Shown in pieces: positions 13,536 to 25,705 of a stretch of 64,000 nt of DNA (the stretch's first letter is position 1; every line of letters begins with the position of its first letter). Source of the DNA: Sparassis latifolia. Taxonomy: Eukaryota; Basidiomycota; Agaricomycetes; Polyporales; Sparassidaceae. The notes under the pieces are model-generated. The model did not search any database and was not told the DNA's origin. It saw only the letters and a list, made by a program, of their open reading frames with translations. Made by a program: the position numbers and the translations under genes. Location of the stretch: contig CM031553.1 in NCBI GenBank assembly GCA_018466975.1, positions 1,116,001 to 1,180,000 of the forward strand. The letters run 5' to 3'.

Positions 13536-14753
13536 TTATGCTTTCCCCTCCGAGCCGAAGACTTTGAAGAACCGCTCGCAGACGCCCGCAAACACCTCCG
13601 TTGCGTCCTCGACCGCGTCGGGAAACGACTTCGTCTGCAGCCCTTCAGCTAGGGCCTTAGCATACGGGTCGCGGCCCCAGCTGTTCACATTGATCTGGCA
13701 GACGGTGATCCTGTCAGTACAGACACAGGCCGAGGAGGGAGGGGTACGGCCGACCTTGCTCACGCCGTTCTTGATGCACTCGATGAACAATTCATCGGGA
13801 AGCTGGTCAGTGCCATGCAAGCACAGTGAAATTTCACCCTTGAACTTAGCGTGCAGGGCTTTCAAACTGTGAGGTGTATGCGTTTAGCGTCGCTGTGTAG
13901 CAGCAAGGACGTATATGTGAAGGTACCCACATGTCCTGCCGGAAATTCGGCGGCTTAAGGTATGCTCCGTGCAAATTTCCAATGCTCGGCGCGAGCACCA
14001 GGGCACCAGTCCTAGGGACCATTAAGGATGAGGGGGACAACGTGAGAAACAGTAGATATGGCCCACCCTTTCATGAAAGTTTCCGCCTTGTCAGGGTTCG
14101 TGAGCTTCGCATCTGAAATCATGCGCAGGCCCGCCTCGCCGCCTTCAAGACGGCCCAGTTCGACCTCAACGACGACCCCGCACTTTGCCGCCCGCTCGAC
14201 GTACGGGCGCGCCAGCGCAATGTTCTCTTCGTCTGTCTGTATAACGCACGCCATCACTTCACGAATTGCATTAGTATAAGAACAGGACACACATCAGCGT
14301 GACTTGCATCAACCATGATGCTGTCGAACGCAATCCCCTGCTCTGCAAGACCGAGGGCAAGCTCGAGGTGCTCGGGATCAGTCGCATGGTCGAGGTTGAC
14401 TGCGATCGGGACGGAGGCTTGGTGGGCACTGCATACACACGTCAGGATACGGTCTGTGGCAAATCAATGTGATCGGTACAAGCTCACGCGTTCAGACAGA
14501 ACTGGAGGAAGGGACCCTTGCCAAAGGCAAGCGTGACGGGGAAAAGGTTAACGATCGCGGGACTGCGGCGTCGCTCGGCGGCGCGAACGAGACCTAGGAC
14601 ACAGTTTGCGTCGTAGCTGAATCACCGCTTCAGAGCTTGAGGACAAAATTCAGAAGAAAGAGCGCACCAAGTCTGAGTGAGGATCCCATACCCTTCGCCT
14701 TCCGCCTTGCGGAGTATGTTTAGGGTGCGGTTCCCTGCAAATGCACCGGACAT
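13536..14753 (-). CDS. class II (zinc) fructose-bisphosphate-aldolase-like protein
   Basis: This belongs to the ketose-bisphosphate aldolase class II family, TIM-barrel metalloenzymes that cleave a sugar bisphosphate. The spliced protein of about 289 residues starts MSGAFAGNRTLNILRKAEGE. It shows NLDHATDPEHLELAL (substrate Asp and first zinc His), SIMVDASHAD, VEVELGRLEGGE, APSIGNLHGAYL (zinc His), SLCLHGTDQLPDE (zinc His) and a phosphate-site-like INVNSWGRDPY. About six introns are needed. One is exactly 60 bp, so it leaves the frame open if retained. The family also contains tagatose and other aldolases, and the divergence from glycolytic Fba1 suggests a specialised substrate. Confidence 0.8.
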
Positions 14754-15213
14754 GTCGTGATCGTCGTGCAGAACTTCAGGCTTCAAAGTTGTTGACGGTT
14801 ATGGGCTACGTCTGCAGTGCAACTGCATGGGAAAGCTTTATCGTGCAGTCCAGACAAGAACTCGGTTTGGAGCCCATGGCGTGGTGGTGCGGTCTCCCGT
14901 TGCCGGTGGTTCCTACAGCAATCTTGTACGTGGTCATATGGCTTTCGAATAAAGCCAATCTCACCTTCACCCGTGCACGGATCCACCGCCTCGTTGATTA
15001 ATCTGCTGGATGTTAGAACATTCAGACCAAAAGCACGTTGCCGAGGGCATCGTGTCAAGGGTCCGGCCCAATCGCCAGCTGAAGGCGCGCCCACAACGTG
15101 TAGGGCTCTGCCAAGGCTTTCTGTAATCATCCTCTGAGGCTCATCGACGAGGATTAAGGATAAATTGTCGTCGTTTTTGACGTTGACGACGAGACTTGTG
15201 CTGCAAACTTGGT
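14754..15213. promoter_or_regulatory. divergent gap between aldolase-like and PalI-like genes
   Basis: The aldolase-like gene reads leftward from 14753 and the PalI-like gene rightward from 15214, so this 460-bp gap should hold both promoters. An open frame crosses part of it on the minus strand, but it has no recognisable motif. The bases just before 15214 repeat GTCGTCGTTTTTGACGTTGACGACGAGAC, of which the CGTTGACGACG part is self-similar. Confidence 0.4.
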
Positions 15214-16212
15214 ATGGAGCGAGCGTTCCACCTTCCCGGCATCTTCGTCCTCTTCTGCTCGTTCGTGTTACTATTCCTCGTTTCTGTCTCCCTCCCGTTC
15301 ATTGACCCGCTCGACTATGTGCGTGTGTACATCTACAATGGCATCGTCACGACCACAGCGAATGGGACTGCCATCTCCGAAATTCGTGTGCGTGCTTCAT
15401 CGAGGTGTAGTCCGTTTACGTGCTCACGGTTTAGGTCGTTACAGTTCGGGTTGTGGTGCGTGGGGCAATATCACGGAAGGTCGGGGCACTGAGAACCTGC
15501 AGGGCTAACTGCCGGTACGAGATTGTGTCCGGACACCGTGTATGCTCGTCTGCAGGTATGTTGGAATATCGCCTCCCACTCCTGCGCGGAACCTTTTAAC
15601 ACTTCCCAGCGGACGGATACACTACGACGCTCTACACCAATGGCGGGGCTAGCGAGGTGACCGTTGGATCCTCCTGGACGCGTGGGCTCGTTGCGCACCC
15701 CATTGGTGAGCAGTCCGCTCACTGAGCCCTTAGCACCCACGTACCGCTTACCTTAGCCCAGCGACGGGTGTGTCCCTTCTCGCGCTGCTCTTGTCGTTTT
15801 TCACACACCCCACCATCACCTTCCTGACGTACGTCCTCGCGTTCCTCGCGTTTCTCATTGCGCTCGTCGCGTTCTTCGCCGACGTTGCGCTCTACGCGTA
15901 TGTGCAACGCCAGATCAGGCTCCTGCCAGATGTCAGCGCTGGCACGCGCGTCGAGGCCGGTGCGTGTTCTTACGCCCTCTTCGCTCTTGCGTACGTGCTT
16001 GACAGTTGCGCTTGCGATTTCTAGCGTTCATTATGACTATCGTCGCGGTCGTACTTCTCTTCCTCGCGGGCTTCTCGATATGGCTTGGCCGCCGCCGTGC
16101 ACGCATGGCCGGTGCGACGAGCTACAAGATGCCTTCGAATCGCGTCAGGGCACCGCGCCGCGTGTGGAACTGGAGACGGCCTTGGCGTGGACGGACACGG
16201 GCACGAGCGTGA
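15214..16212 (+). CDS. PalI/Rim9-family four-helix membrane protein
   Basis: The spliced protein begins MERAFHLPGIFVLFCSFVLL, a first membrane helix right at the N-terminus, followed by an extracellular-type loop containing FGLW and several cysteines. Three more hydrophobic segments follow: ATGVSLLALLLSFF, LTYVLAFLAFLIALVAFFAD and AFIMTIVAVVLLFLAGF. The tail is Arg-rich and ends before TGA at 16210. This layout matches fungal SUR7/PalI proteins; PalI/Rim9 members help a plasma-membrane pH-sensing complex. Four introns are needed and keep frame. The exact subfamily is inferred from topology and the N-terminal helix, since these proteins share few residues. Confidence 0.7.
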
Positions 16213-16637
16213 CCGAACGTCCAGCCCAATTTTACTTAGGACGACCTAGGACGACGATTTATGACCAGGTCTCATGCTACTCGAGGTTGCATGAGACCTA
16301 CGGAATGGCATGCTCTAATTTACGACTGCTAATTTGTTATAGTTGCTTAGATGTCTTCCGTTCCCAATTCTGTATATGAAGTGGACATACATGTTTGCCA
16401 CCTATTTCCTGCTTGCACTTAGAGAGTAGGGAGGCGTAGCCTTGCCCGCGAGCAACCAACACGTTCACAGCAGCGGAAGCGTTCACCATCCATTCCTCAA
16501 TTCCCGTGTAGGTTAAGTAGATTTGCGGTAATAATTGGGCTGTGCGACAATCTCCGCACGCAGTATCCGCCGAAGCGAAATAGAGTACAAGGTTTACAGA
16601 CTTCTCCGTTCTCGCCTTCGTGACTCATCTCCCCGTA
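16213..16637. other. convergent gap between PalI-like gene and reductase copy 2
   Basis: The two genes end toward each other here. Nothing beyond presumed 3' untranslated sequence is visible; a short direct repeat TTTAGGACGACCTAGGACGACG lies at about 16235, of which the unit is TAGGACGACC. Confidence 0.4.
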
Positions 16638-18405
16638 TCAGTGGAAATAGTTGGTCGCACACGGCATCACAGAGAGCCACGCTTCGTCCAACACCTGGAT
16701 AACATCCTCCGCTACGCCAACGCAATGAAGTCAGCCACTGTGAGAGAGCACCAACGCTGCAACACTCACGCAACGGCCCTTTCTCGAGATCAATCATATT
16801 CTACACGACCCAGACATTCAGACATTCAGCATCGAGACGTTAATACTGCCACGCACCTGCTCGATATGGTTCAGACTCGACGCGCCGATGAGCACAGCGT
16901 CGCCATACTCGCGCTTCATGAGGCTGTGGTGAGAGATCCAGCGCAGCGCGATTTCGGCCATCGTCAGCCCGTGCGCCTGCGCGGTTGCCTCGATCGCGGC
17001 GACTGCTTTGAAGTACGGGTCGTTCCAGTAGCTGTTGGCAACTTAGTTGGGCACTTCTACCGGCGCTGGCGGACTCCTTACCGGGCACGGTAATTCTGAA
17101 GAGTGCATGAGGTTGGAGAGATCGAGAAGGAGAGATTGTGTATGGACGTACCTTGCCTTGGCCCTTCGCAGGGTCGAACCTCGAGCCAGGCTCTACGGTT
17201 TCATCTGCTGAATGATACCTTCCGGTGAAGAAACCGCCACCCACTAGACATATCACATTTAAACAGAATTGGGATGTGGGAAAGAGGGTACACACATGGA
17301 TTGAACTCATAAAAACTGATCCCGTACTTCCTCAAGCACGGAAAGAGCTCCGGTTCCACTTTCCTTTAGAGACACTCAGCGACCGCCCTTCGAATGTCAA
17401 CAAGAATAGAGCGTGACACCGACCGGTGCATAGCATTATAGATGCCCTGATATGCCGTGGGCTGGATGTACCCGTTTGCCCTGCAGATCTGTACGATCTC
17501 GGCAACTTCCCATCTACAGCACGATTAGTATTTGATACAACGGCACTGAAAGCGAAGGCTGACGCCATGTAGTTGCTAATGCCGAAGCGCCTGAACTTGC
17601 CCTCCTTGTAGAGCTCATTGACCGTCTTGAGCGTCACTTCATACGGAGTAGTGCGATCGGGGCCGTGCAAGTACCACATTTCAAGCTGACTGTATATATG
17701 TTATGAAGTGAGCGTATACTACGAGGCAATATGATATGGTACGTACTCGGTATTCAATGCCTTGAGGGAGACGTCAACGTATTTACGCAAGTCCTGACGA
17801 GGGGAGCAGGCGTAAGGATGCAGAGCAATATGATCGGTGGCCTGCACAAACCTCAGGAGAGTGAGAGATCAGTTCTCTCCCGGGAAGTTGCAGCCGCGTG
17901 TTCGACTATACAGCATCATTAATTCAGCGAGGCTGGCACACACTGGAATGGGCTGACGCACGACGTTAGGATAGAGCTTCGTCTCGAGCTTCAGCCCGCG
18001 CTTCTTCCAGTTTATCTTTCCGAGGTACTGCTCGCTGGTCCCACCAGCGTACCCTCGGGCGGTGTCGATCTATTCACGCGAGCGTCAGACGCTATCTAGC
18101 CGGAGGTTGAACCGACCATCATACCTCGACATGGCCATGAGCTTGGAAAACATCCAAGATCGCTTCCACCTCTTTCAGGTCGTACACTCTGGCACCTGGA
18201 TAGGAGAACCGCCCTCCATGTCTGGATCAACAATGTAAAGGACAAGCTACCGACCTTCCTTGCCCTCCTCACCAAACGTCATCGCCCCCTACAGTACCGT
18301 GGACATATATCTTTAACTCAGACTTTCAAACGTGAGGCCACAATCTAAAGACATTACCATCACAACATTTAGTGCACTCTTCTGGTTCGGATACGGAGCA
18401 GTCAT
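16638..18405 (-). CDS. aldo/keto reductase, AKR7 type, copy 2
   Basis: This is a paralogue of the gene at 7098-8864, with the same exon pattern. The protein of about 343 residues starts MTAPYPNQKSALNVVM and ends VMPCATNYFH. The tetrad residues are Asp in IDTARGYAGG, Tyr in the same motif, Lys in LETKLYPNV and His in WYLHGPDR. GAMTFGEEGKEGARVYDL, FRRFGISNYM, PLGGGFFTGRYHS and ALRWISHHSLMKREYGDAV are shared with copy 1. The intron matching the GC-AG intron of copy 1 here has a normal GT donor. It is predicted to be a cytosolic NADPH-dependent reductase of small aldehydes. Its codon third positions are richer in G and C than in copy 1, so the copies have evolved apart for some time. Confidence 0.87.
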
Positions 18406-18932
18406 GTTCAAGTTGGCGTATGAAGCACAAAGAACGAGCCTGGAAGACTGTATTTATAAGCACTGTGCCACCTATTCTGAAGAGCGCGCGTTCTCCGCTG
18501 AAGAGGAGCAACGATAACATCATGAGCGTTACGATGGCATTACGGTCCGCATACGGCCTTTCGGGACGCGTTGAGTCACGTGCTCCGGACAACGAGTAGC
18601 CGACAACGGGAGAATACGGGTAAGGCTGAGCAAACGGCACTGACTGCTATGTGGAGGTTAGCCCTGTCAGGGTCTTGGGAACAACTATGACTTCGCTTGT
18701 AGCAAAATCGTGACGATACTGAATTGAGTCCCTGCCGCTAGAGAATGATAGACGATTCGAATATCGTACAGGAAATGCACAGACGAACAATCAGCTTATG
18801 GATTGTCTGGATGAAAACTATGCGCTATAAGAGAGCAGTCCATGTGAGATATGCGACGAGTCTGGCAAGGTGTGAGTAGCTGCACCGTAGAGGGAAACGA
18901 CAAATACATACAACACGCAGACCGCTTCACGA
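18406..18932. other. 5' flank of reductase copy 2 and 3' flank of INH1
   Basis: A minus-strand open frame upstream of the reductase start (to about 18640) has no motif and is probably leader or promoter. Nothing else is recognised. Confidence 0.4.
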
Positions 18933-19426
18933 TTACAACTGCTTTGCTTGCCCCGAGACCTCAGCATGCTGCTTCTCCAACTCGGCCTGTACGTCGTAGA
19001 TGAGTACAGCTTCCTATAGCACATGTACAGCAGTCTCACCAGCTCAGCCTTCTTCTTCTCAATCTATTGCGTAGAGGGTAGAAACAACTAGTCAGGGACT
19101 AATTTTAACACTTTCAGAAAGCCAACACACCGCAGCCTTCAGCTTCTTCAGCTGCTCCGCTTCGTGAGTACGAGCATACTGGTCTACAGGAGCCAGAAAT
19201 TAGTGAATGGGCGCACACAGATATATCATAGCATCCTCACCTTCCTGTGCCTTCTCTCTCTTGCTTTTTTTTCGCCAACGCGGAATTGAGCACGGTCATC
19301 GGCCGGAACATAACGAAGATACACTCACTCAAAAACACCGCCCTGCTCAGTGTAGAACCGCACTGTTGTCGGTGCAGTGCGCGGTAGGTAACGTACAGAG
19401 GTGGGCTTGATTCTTCTGGCAAGCAT
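18933..19426 (-). CDS. INH1: mitochondrial F1Fo-ATPase inhibitor (IF1 family)
   Basis: This small matrix protein blocks ATP hydrolysis by F1 when the proton gradient falls. Five exons give 83 residues. The first 20 or so (MLARRIKPTSVRYLPRTAPT) are a basic mitochondrial presequence. The IF1 core follows as FDKREKAQEDQYARTHEAEQ, matching the family pattern with KRE, an aromatic residue and EQL, then a charged coiled coil (LKKLKAAIEKKKAEL and AELEKQHAEV). The stop is TAA at 18933-18935. The gene is shorter than 500 bp and split by four introns, so no single frame reveals it. It is divergent from ATP14, another F1Fo component. Confidence 0.85.
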
Positions 19427-19549
19427 TATGGCGGTGGTGGGGAGAAGGCAGAAGACGCAGCTTGGCTCTTAATGCCAGAAGTTCGGCCGTACCGAGGCCA
19501 ACCGAGGCGGGATGTGACGATCCCGTCACGTCACCCTAATTCCTTCACC
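19427..19549. promoter_or_regulatory. shared 123-bp intergenic region of INH1 and ATP14
   Basis: The two start codons lie 123 bp apart on opposite strands, so one short region must drive both. It contains the palindromic stretch GATCCCGTCACGTCACC (around 19520) with TGACG/CGTCA elements and AGTTCGGCCGTACCGAGGCC further left. CGTCA is a core of bZIP/ATF sites; use here is inference. Confidence 0.5.
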
Positions 19550-20089
19550 ATGTCCCTCACCGTCGTCAGGCAGGCATCCAGCGTCGTACGTTCTCTCGTT
19601 GGTTAATTGTAGAGTACTACCCAACAATGGTGCCTACAGGCTCGCGCGGCTTCCCGCTCCTGCGCTTTCTCCACCTCGGCCATCGCGCGGAAAGGTACGT
19701 GACGGATCTTAGCATGGAGACATTCTAGCTCACTGGATACGCAGATCTCGTGCAGGAGCTGTATCTGAAGGAACTTAAGGCTTACAAGCCCGCCCCTGCG
19801 GTATGTGTATCTCGACCCCGCGATAACGTGTAACGGCTCACGCGTCTTCACCGTCCAGGCAAAAGACGCTCACCTCGGTGCCGTGAAGGCGTACTCGCTG
19901 CCCCCCGTGCCCAAGCCGCCCACTCTTCCCGCAGACCTCGCAGCCGAGCTGTCGGCGTATGATGCGGTCGAGCCTGTGAGCGCTGCAGCCAAGGATCCCG
20001 TTACATCGACGGAGCATGTGAGCACCGGTGCCGACACGTTCCTCGCGTTCCTCGAGGCGGATGAGCCGCAGGAAGAAAAGCACCACTAG
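19550..20089 (+). CDS. ATP14: F1Fo ATP synthase subunit h
   Basis: This is a peripheral-stalk subunit of fungal mitochondrial ATP synthase. Four exons give 124 residues. An N-terminal presequence (MSLTVVRQASSARAASRSCA) is followed by the hallmark KDLVQELYLKELKAYKPAP. Then come AKDAHLGAVKAYSLPPVPKP and an acidic C-terminal half ending FLAFLEADEPQEEKHH. The start ATG is preceded by CACC. Introns lie at about 19583-19626, 19695-19741 and 19800-19858. The family is short and variable, but the VQELYLKELKAYK block followed by a Pro-rich segment is characteristic. Confidence 0.87.
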
Positions 20090-21041
20090 CAGTGATGACC
20101 ATTTTGTTTTTGGTGTGAAATAGAATGTGTTCGACACCTGTGGTTGTGATATTCGTGGCCTTCTGAAAGCCTCCTTCAGTGCATTGAACACATCTTCCGT
20201 CCTAACCCGATTTATTGCTATTTCCAAGAAATATGTTGCACGGCCAAATACACACAATTTTGGCCTCGATGACCTAAAATTATTTCCTCAGCGGTCAGGC
20301 CATTTCTCTTGATTCTTGCATATTTAGACTCTCCTCAACAGTGTGCAGGGCATGGTGTCAAGAAGTATGCCTTTTTCTCACTTTTGCTGTTCTTGGCAGA
20401 CTCCTCCCAGTCAGAATTGGCTAGAGTGCCATTTGGCAGGCTGGAGGACATTGGAAAGTAGTGGAGGTATTTGAGGAGGATGATACACAGGGCAGAGACA
20501 TGAATTTATGAGAGGGATCACGTACAGTGTCCAATCCATTCGATGCACAGCAAGTCAATTCTGAGCGGGTGTAACGAGTCGATGACCACCAGAGTACCAA
20601 GTGTGAGATGAAAGGATCTCTTGGTACCTGCCCTGCACGCTGACTAGAAGAGTCCAAATATGCAAGAATCGAGAGAAACGGCCCAGCCGTTGAGGAGATA
20701 TGTGTGTTCAAAATTTGAGGGCGGGGCGGAATTTTGTGTATGTCGCCGCACGACTTTTTTGGGAACCGCAATACCGAAGGTGCGCGAATCCAGTCCGTCT
20801 GAGATGAGATGAGATAACCGTATGTATACTCCATACGGGCGTGGTTCTATTGTAAGATTATGCATGAGATACAATGCAGATGCGGAATGTAAATAAATGT
20901 GGTCTGTGGTGACTCTGTGGTGAGAGATGACGGATGCACGAAAGCGGGGGAGAATCGCGGTAGATGGTAGCAAAGCATGACATTACCCGTCAGCCGTGTC
21001 GGAGTCAATCCTAAACCCGGCGGAAAAGCAAAGCGAAATGT
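20090..21041. other. convergent gap between ATP14 and RPO41
   Basis: This 950-bp gap has no supported gene. Open frames on the minus strand around 20421-20973 have no splice-consistent coding signal. TGAGATGAGATGAGA is a small simple repeat near 20800. Confidence 0.45.
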
Positions 21042-24000
21042 CTACGAGAAGAAGTAGAGAGAATTCTTGATGGTGTTCACGTCGAACTCACCCTTCTGCG
21101 GCAGAGGCGGCAGGATGTCTACCAGTTCGACGAACTTGCCGGTGAAGCCAGCCGCCTTCGCAACTGCTACTGAATCTGTAGTACATGTCGACGCCTTCTT
21201 CTTTTTCTTCGGCGCTTCTTCATCGTTGGCCACAGCTTCGGCATCCACTTCAATCACCTCCTCGCCCGACGCCTCCGCCTCCGCTTTCGCGTCTCCTGGG
21301 AAGGTCAGCACGGCATCCTCGCCGGGCAAATTGGCGACGTTGTCAGAGGCTTCAGTACCGGCGAGGTTGTGTTTGCTGATCAGCCTCCCATATCTGAGAT
21401 GGATCACCGGCACTTTGTAACCCTTGTACCGTTCCCGGAACTTGGCAAACGACACCTTGTTAACTTCTGATAATATGAGCACAGTAGAAAAAGTCGCGTA
21501 CCTCTTCGAAGAGCTTGGTCAGCACGTCCGATGAGTGTAACGCAATGAAGGTTTCCCGAATGATGGCAGACATCTGATCTATACTGCCTGCGTGCGTCCA
21601 GTATGAATCATGTACTGAGGCAAAGGTGATGCCTTGAGACTAGATCCTCTGCAGTCAGCGCAAAATCACAGAATGCACAACTGTCAACGTACCCTGCACT
21701 CAAGAGCGGTCAGCATCATGTGTGTTGCATCAAGACTGTGAATGAAGTTTGGCGGGAACGCAGAAGCCTGCTTGGCGGCGTTGACTGCGGTTTCATTGAT
21801 TAGATCGTGTGCGAGAGCGGTGCATTGCTGCTGTACTTACCTGCGGTAGGAACATTGGGATCGGAAATGTAAACCGTCTGCAAGGCAGTCATAATCTGTT
21901 TGCGCTTGATAGACCTGTACGGCTGAACGATGGGCAACCCCAACGGTGTGGTCCAGACGACACTTGTCATCTGCTCCTTCCTCAGACGGTCCGCGCTCAC
22001 CATTCTCGGGCCTCTACGGATGACATCACCCGCGGTGGATATACCCTCAGCGGAACGTAGACGATCGGGTGGTATTGATTTCGCAATGAGACGTGCAGAG
22101 ATGTTCAACCAGCTTTGAATCTCGTTCGCGCCCTTAAAGAGATTACCAATGGACGCAAGAACCTGCGAAAGGATGCTTCGTGAGGAGAGAAATGAGGAGT
22201 ATGCGACGCCATATAGAACCTTTTTCGCGATGTATGACGCTGCCAACCAGCATTCCTCAGCCGGGATGTCTCCCCTGTCCTTCAGCTGCTTTTCTATTTG
22301 CTCGCGAGCGCCAACGAAGGTAACGCCATAGACGGTGGTCATCACCTAAACGTAAACAGGATGTCAAGGCATCTGCACTCAATCAAAAGTTGGTAAAATC
22401 TAACCGTTTGCTTGACAACTTTCCTGGAGATCTTTCCATCAAGCATCTTAGCATACTTATGGCCCTTCTTCAAATCCTTCTGCATGAGCTGGGCTACCAT
22501 AGTAGCCACGTGGGTGTATACATCCGATGGCTTCTCCGTGACGTCCAGATTGACTTGTTTGGCGCCTGTTGCATCACCGCCCAAAGCAGCATAATGTTGC
22601 AGGCCGTTACAAGTTCCATCCTGATGGACGGGAAGGGCACATTCATACTCAAGGGGATTCGGAGAATCCAACGCTGCCTTGAATTCCATACAGGTTGCGA
22701 GACATTGCCAAGGATCATCCGCAAGCTTCCACCAACCGCGGCCCTGACAGCAACAAACGCAAGTCAGCAAGGGAGAAGAATGACGCGAACGACAGCAACT
22801 CACATCGAGCGGTTTCTCCGCGCTGTCGAAAATATCCTCCAGATGTGCGTCGACAAATTCAACGCGTTCGTCGAAATTAGCCTTGTCGAACCCGTACAGG
22901 TTAGCCAGATGAATTTTGAGCCATCGCAGACCACGCTCTCCTAGAGGCTTTGCCTCCTGGAACTTGAGAAGACCTCGGCTCAGATCATCGCCTATATGGC
23001 TCAGATGAGGTGGTAAAGGATATGCACGGCCACGGAAATCGAGATTGTGAGGGAAGTAGATGGTGTCGCCCAAAAACTAGTTAGTAACAGATCGATCAGT
23101 GACCCGCATGTAAATATTAAGGACAATACGCACAGCCCTTGCGATCTCAATCTTATAGTTCACACTACACCTATCGGAGTGGTTGTTCGCCTTACCATGG
23201 AGGTAAGCCTTCTGCCTTTGAATGTAAATCATCCGTGCCTTGGGATCGGATTCGAAGTTTTCCGGTTTCTTGGGCTCTGGTGCATCATAGACTGCGGGTG
23301 GAATCTTCGACAATCGTTCTCCGGAGTTCCATACCTGTAGGACGACGTCGAAAATCCGACGGTTGATTTGCCACGGTGTGCTGCCCAAAACGTCCAACCC
23401 GGCATAAACTAATTCCAGATTTCCTTGCGAAGATGCATGGCGGAGGTAGCTTTGCTGTTCCTGCGACTCTTTGAATCGCATGACCGACGCTGGAAGCCGA
23501 AACAATTGATAAGGAACGAAGTCAGGAATATGCGACAGAGACGTACGCACACTTATTGTACAGATAGCCACCTTGGTCATAATCCAACCAAGGTTTCGGC
23601 TTGACCAACATGGGAAGGTGCCGTGGATGCAAGGTCTCTGACACTGTGTCTTTCGCCATACGATCCATGAGCACGGGGTTAAGCTTTATGACACCGAGCT
23701 TGTGTCCACGCAGGTACTCGTATGAGTGGAAGAACGCGGGTTGCTCTTCGGTACTGGGATTACGATAAGATCGACTGAGAATTTGTGAGACGAATCTCTT
23801 CACTTACACCAACTCTCCGGTCCGACGATCCGTGGCAGAGCGCATGACAGTGGCAACATCCATGAGACAGTCAACGAGGAAGCTCCCAATCTTCACTCGA
23901 ACGAGTTGCGACCACTCTGCTGCCCAGTCTTCCGAATTCAACGAGTGCTTGCTAGCGGCGAGGCGGCGCGTATACAAGTCCCGGTAGCCCAAACCAGTGA

Positions 24001-25705
24001 AAAAGCTGTCTGGTCGATGAAGGTTTACAGTCGGTACTGCAATGTTGTTCTTCTTGCACATTTCTGCCTTGTGCTCTAACTCAACTGCTCGTCCAACGGC
24101 CAAGAGTGCCCGAGCAGTTTTCATCCCGTCAGATACACCGCCGGAACCTTGCAGATGCATGAGCTCCAGTATGGTGATAAGTGACAACTTCTCCGGCTTA
24201 AGGAGTGAAAGGAAAGGGCTCAAGCCAACGACCCGCCTCACTTCGCCAGCCCCTATAAAGATGATCAATATATGGCATCATTGACGGCGGAGGAAAGAAA
24301 GATACATACCGACTTGCACCCCATCGTTTAGACCCCGTTCGCTTACTTCCAAGTTCGCGATCTCCGCCTTGAGACGCACTTGAAGTTTCTGATGCCAATT
24401 CCACATCCATGTCCGCAAGTCGACATCGTGCAGGTGTTTGTTGCCGAGACCGAGTTCATCGAGTACTTCAGCCTGATGCTTGAGCCGCTGCACCGCAACA
24501 TCGTAGACAGACTCTTCCAATAGTTTCTGGCGGGCAGCAACGTCCTCCGGAAGAACTCGTCGGGCGAAGATGATTTGCGATAGGTGCCTTCGAAGGGTCT
24601 CCAGGTTGAAAGGCACCTCATACTCCGGCTCCTGGACGTTGCCGGGAGCAATGTCAACGACGCTGCCGTCTTCCGAATGGGTCACCTGAATGTCCTGTTT
24701 CTACTTCAAAGTCAGAGACAACTCCGCAAGTGACACCACAAGGAGACTCACTTTTAAGCGCATGACCGGTTTTGCCTGCGGCACGTCGTCCAAAGGGTCA
24801 GTAGTTTGCCTGCCAAGCGACTCCGCCATCCCAAGCTCATTGACGACCTTGGATAGATCCAACTCCACAGCAGCTTTTGAGAGCAGCGTAATGATACTTG
24901 ACGCATCTTCCGAGCTGGTGATAGCACGATCCGAGACAACCAGCGTAGCAGGTATCTGTCGGTTGATCATGCTTCGCAACAGCGCCGCAGGATTATAGGT
25001 CTTGACCACGACGTTGATGGGATCCGCCGAATCGGGTCCGAACCGATGCCACGCTTGCAACATGATCGCGTATGTATTCGCAGTCGGCTGCACCTTTACC
25101 TTCTCGCACTCCATATCGTCGTACAGCGCCCACGCATCCTCCAGCCACAGAATGTGGCCGACCCCGTCCGTCTCTTTTGAAACCATTCGTATGTATGCAT
25201 CCAAAAGCGCATTGTACACTCGAGCGTCGAGGACGGCTTCCCCCCTGCTCGTGGCCCGCAGGCGGTGGAAGATTTCCTTAGCGCGTGCAACGTCATACAA
25301 GTTGTGAAGACAGGCGTCCATGACCGAGACAAAATCCTGAGTTGGCGAGTCGGTAAAATATAAATCATTTAGAGGAGTAGTCTCGCCGCTTGGTAGGGGA
25401 GTCGGGAGGATGGTGTACGGCATGCGACGCCGCAGGAAGCCGTCCATTGCGTTGTGTGCATCCTCGGGCGTCGTCGATGAGGGTGCAGTCGAGGATGCAG
25501 AGGGTGCAGCCGAGGGTGCAGTGGGTGACAGCATGTATGCTGGGTACGCATCTGATGGAGCATACGAAGTACCTAGCGCAGGCGCATTTGCCCTTTTGGA
25601 GGGCGTAGAATAGAGACGTGCAGGCCTAGGGAGACTCTGCCGGGAGTACGACAGCAAAGTCGTCTCCATTTTGCGAGCACCATTGGCTCGTGCGCAGGTA
25701 ATCAT
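21042..25705 (-). CDS. RPO41: mitochondrial DNA-directed RNA polymerase
   Basis: This single-subunit, T7-like polymerase transcribes the mitochondrial genome. Start choices are 25705 ([12 protein letters not shown]) or 25669 ([20 protein letters not shown]); the second has the cleaner mitochondrial presequence. The N-terminal half resembles the PPR-like and extension regions (for example [15 protein letters not shown]). The polymerase domain shows [18 protein letters not shown], the palm motif [19 protein letters not shown] (catalytic Asp), the fingers helix [17 protein letters not shown] across an intron, and [14 protein letters not shown] with the second catalytic Asp near 21560. A Lys/Glu-rich insert ([11 protein letters not shown]) precedes the end, NSLYFFS. 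About ten introns separate the exons, and all motifs are in order with no break seen. It ends facing ATP14. Confidence 0.93.

Noticed and set aside
13580..13870. Aldolase-like protein with an extra 20-residue insert before INVNSW
   Set aside because: The insert is a 60-bp GT-AG intron that happens to be open; family length fits only if it is removed.
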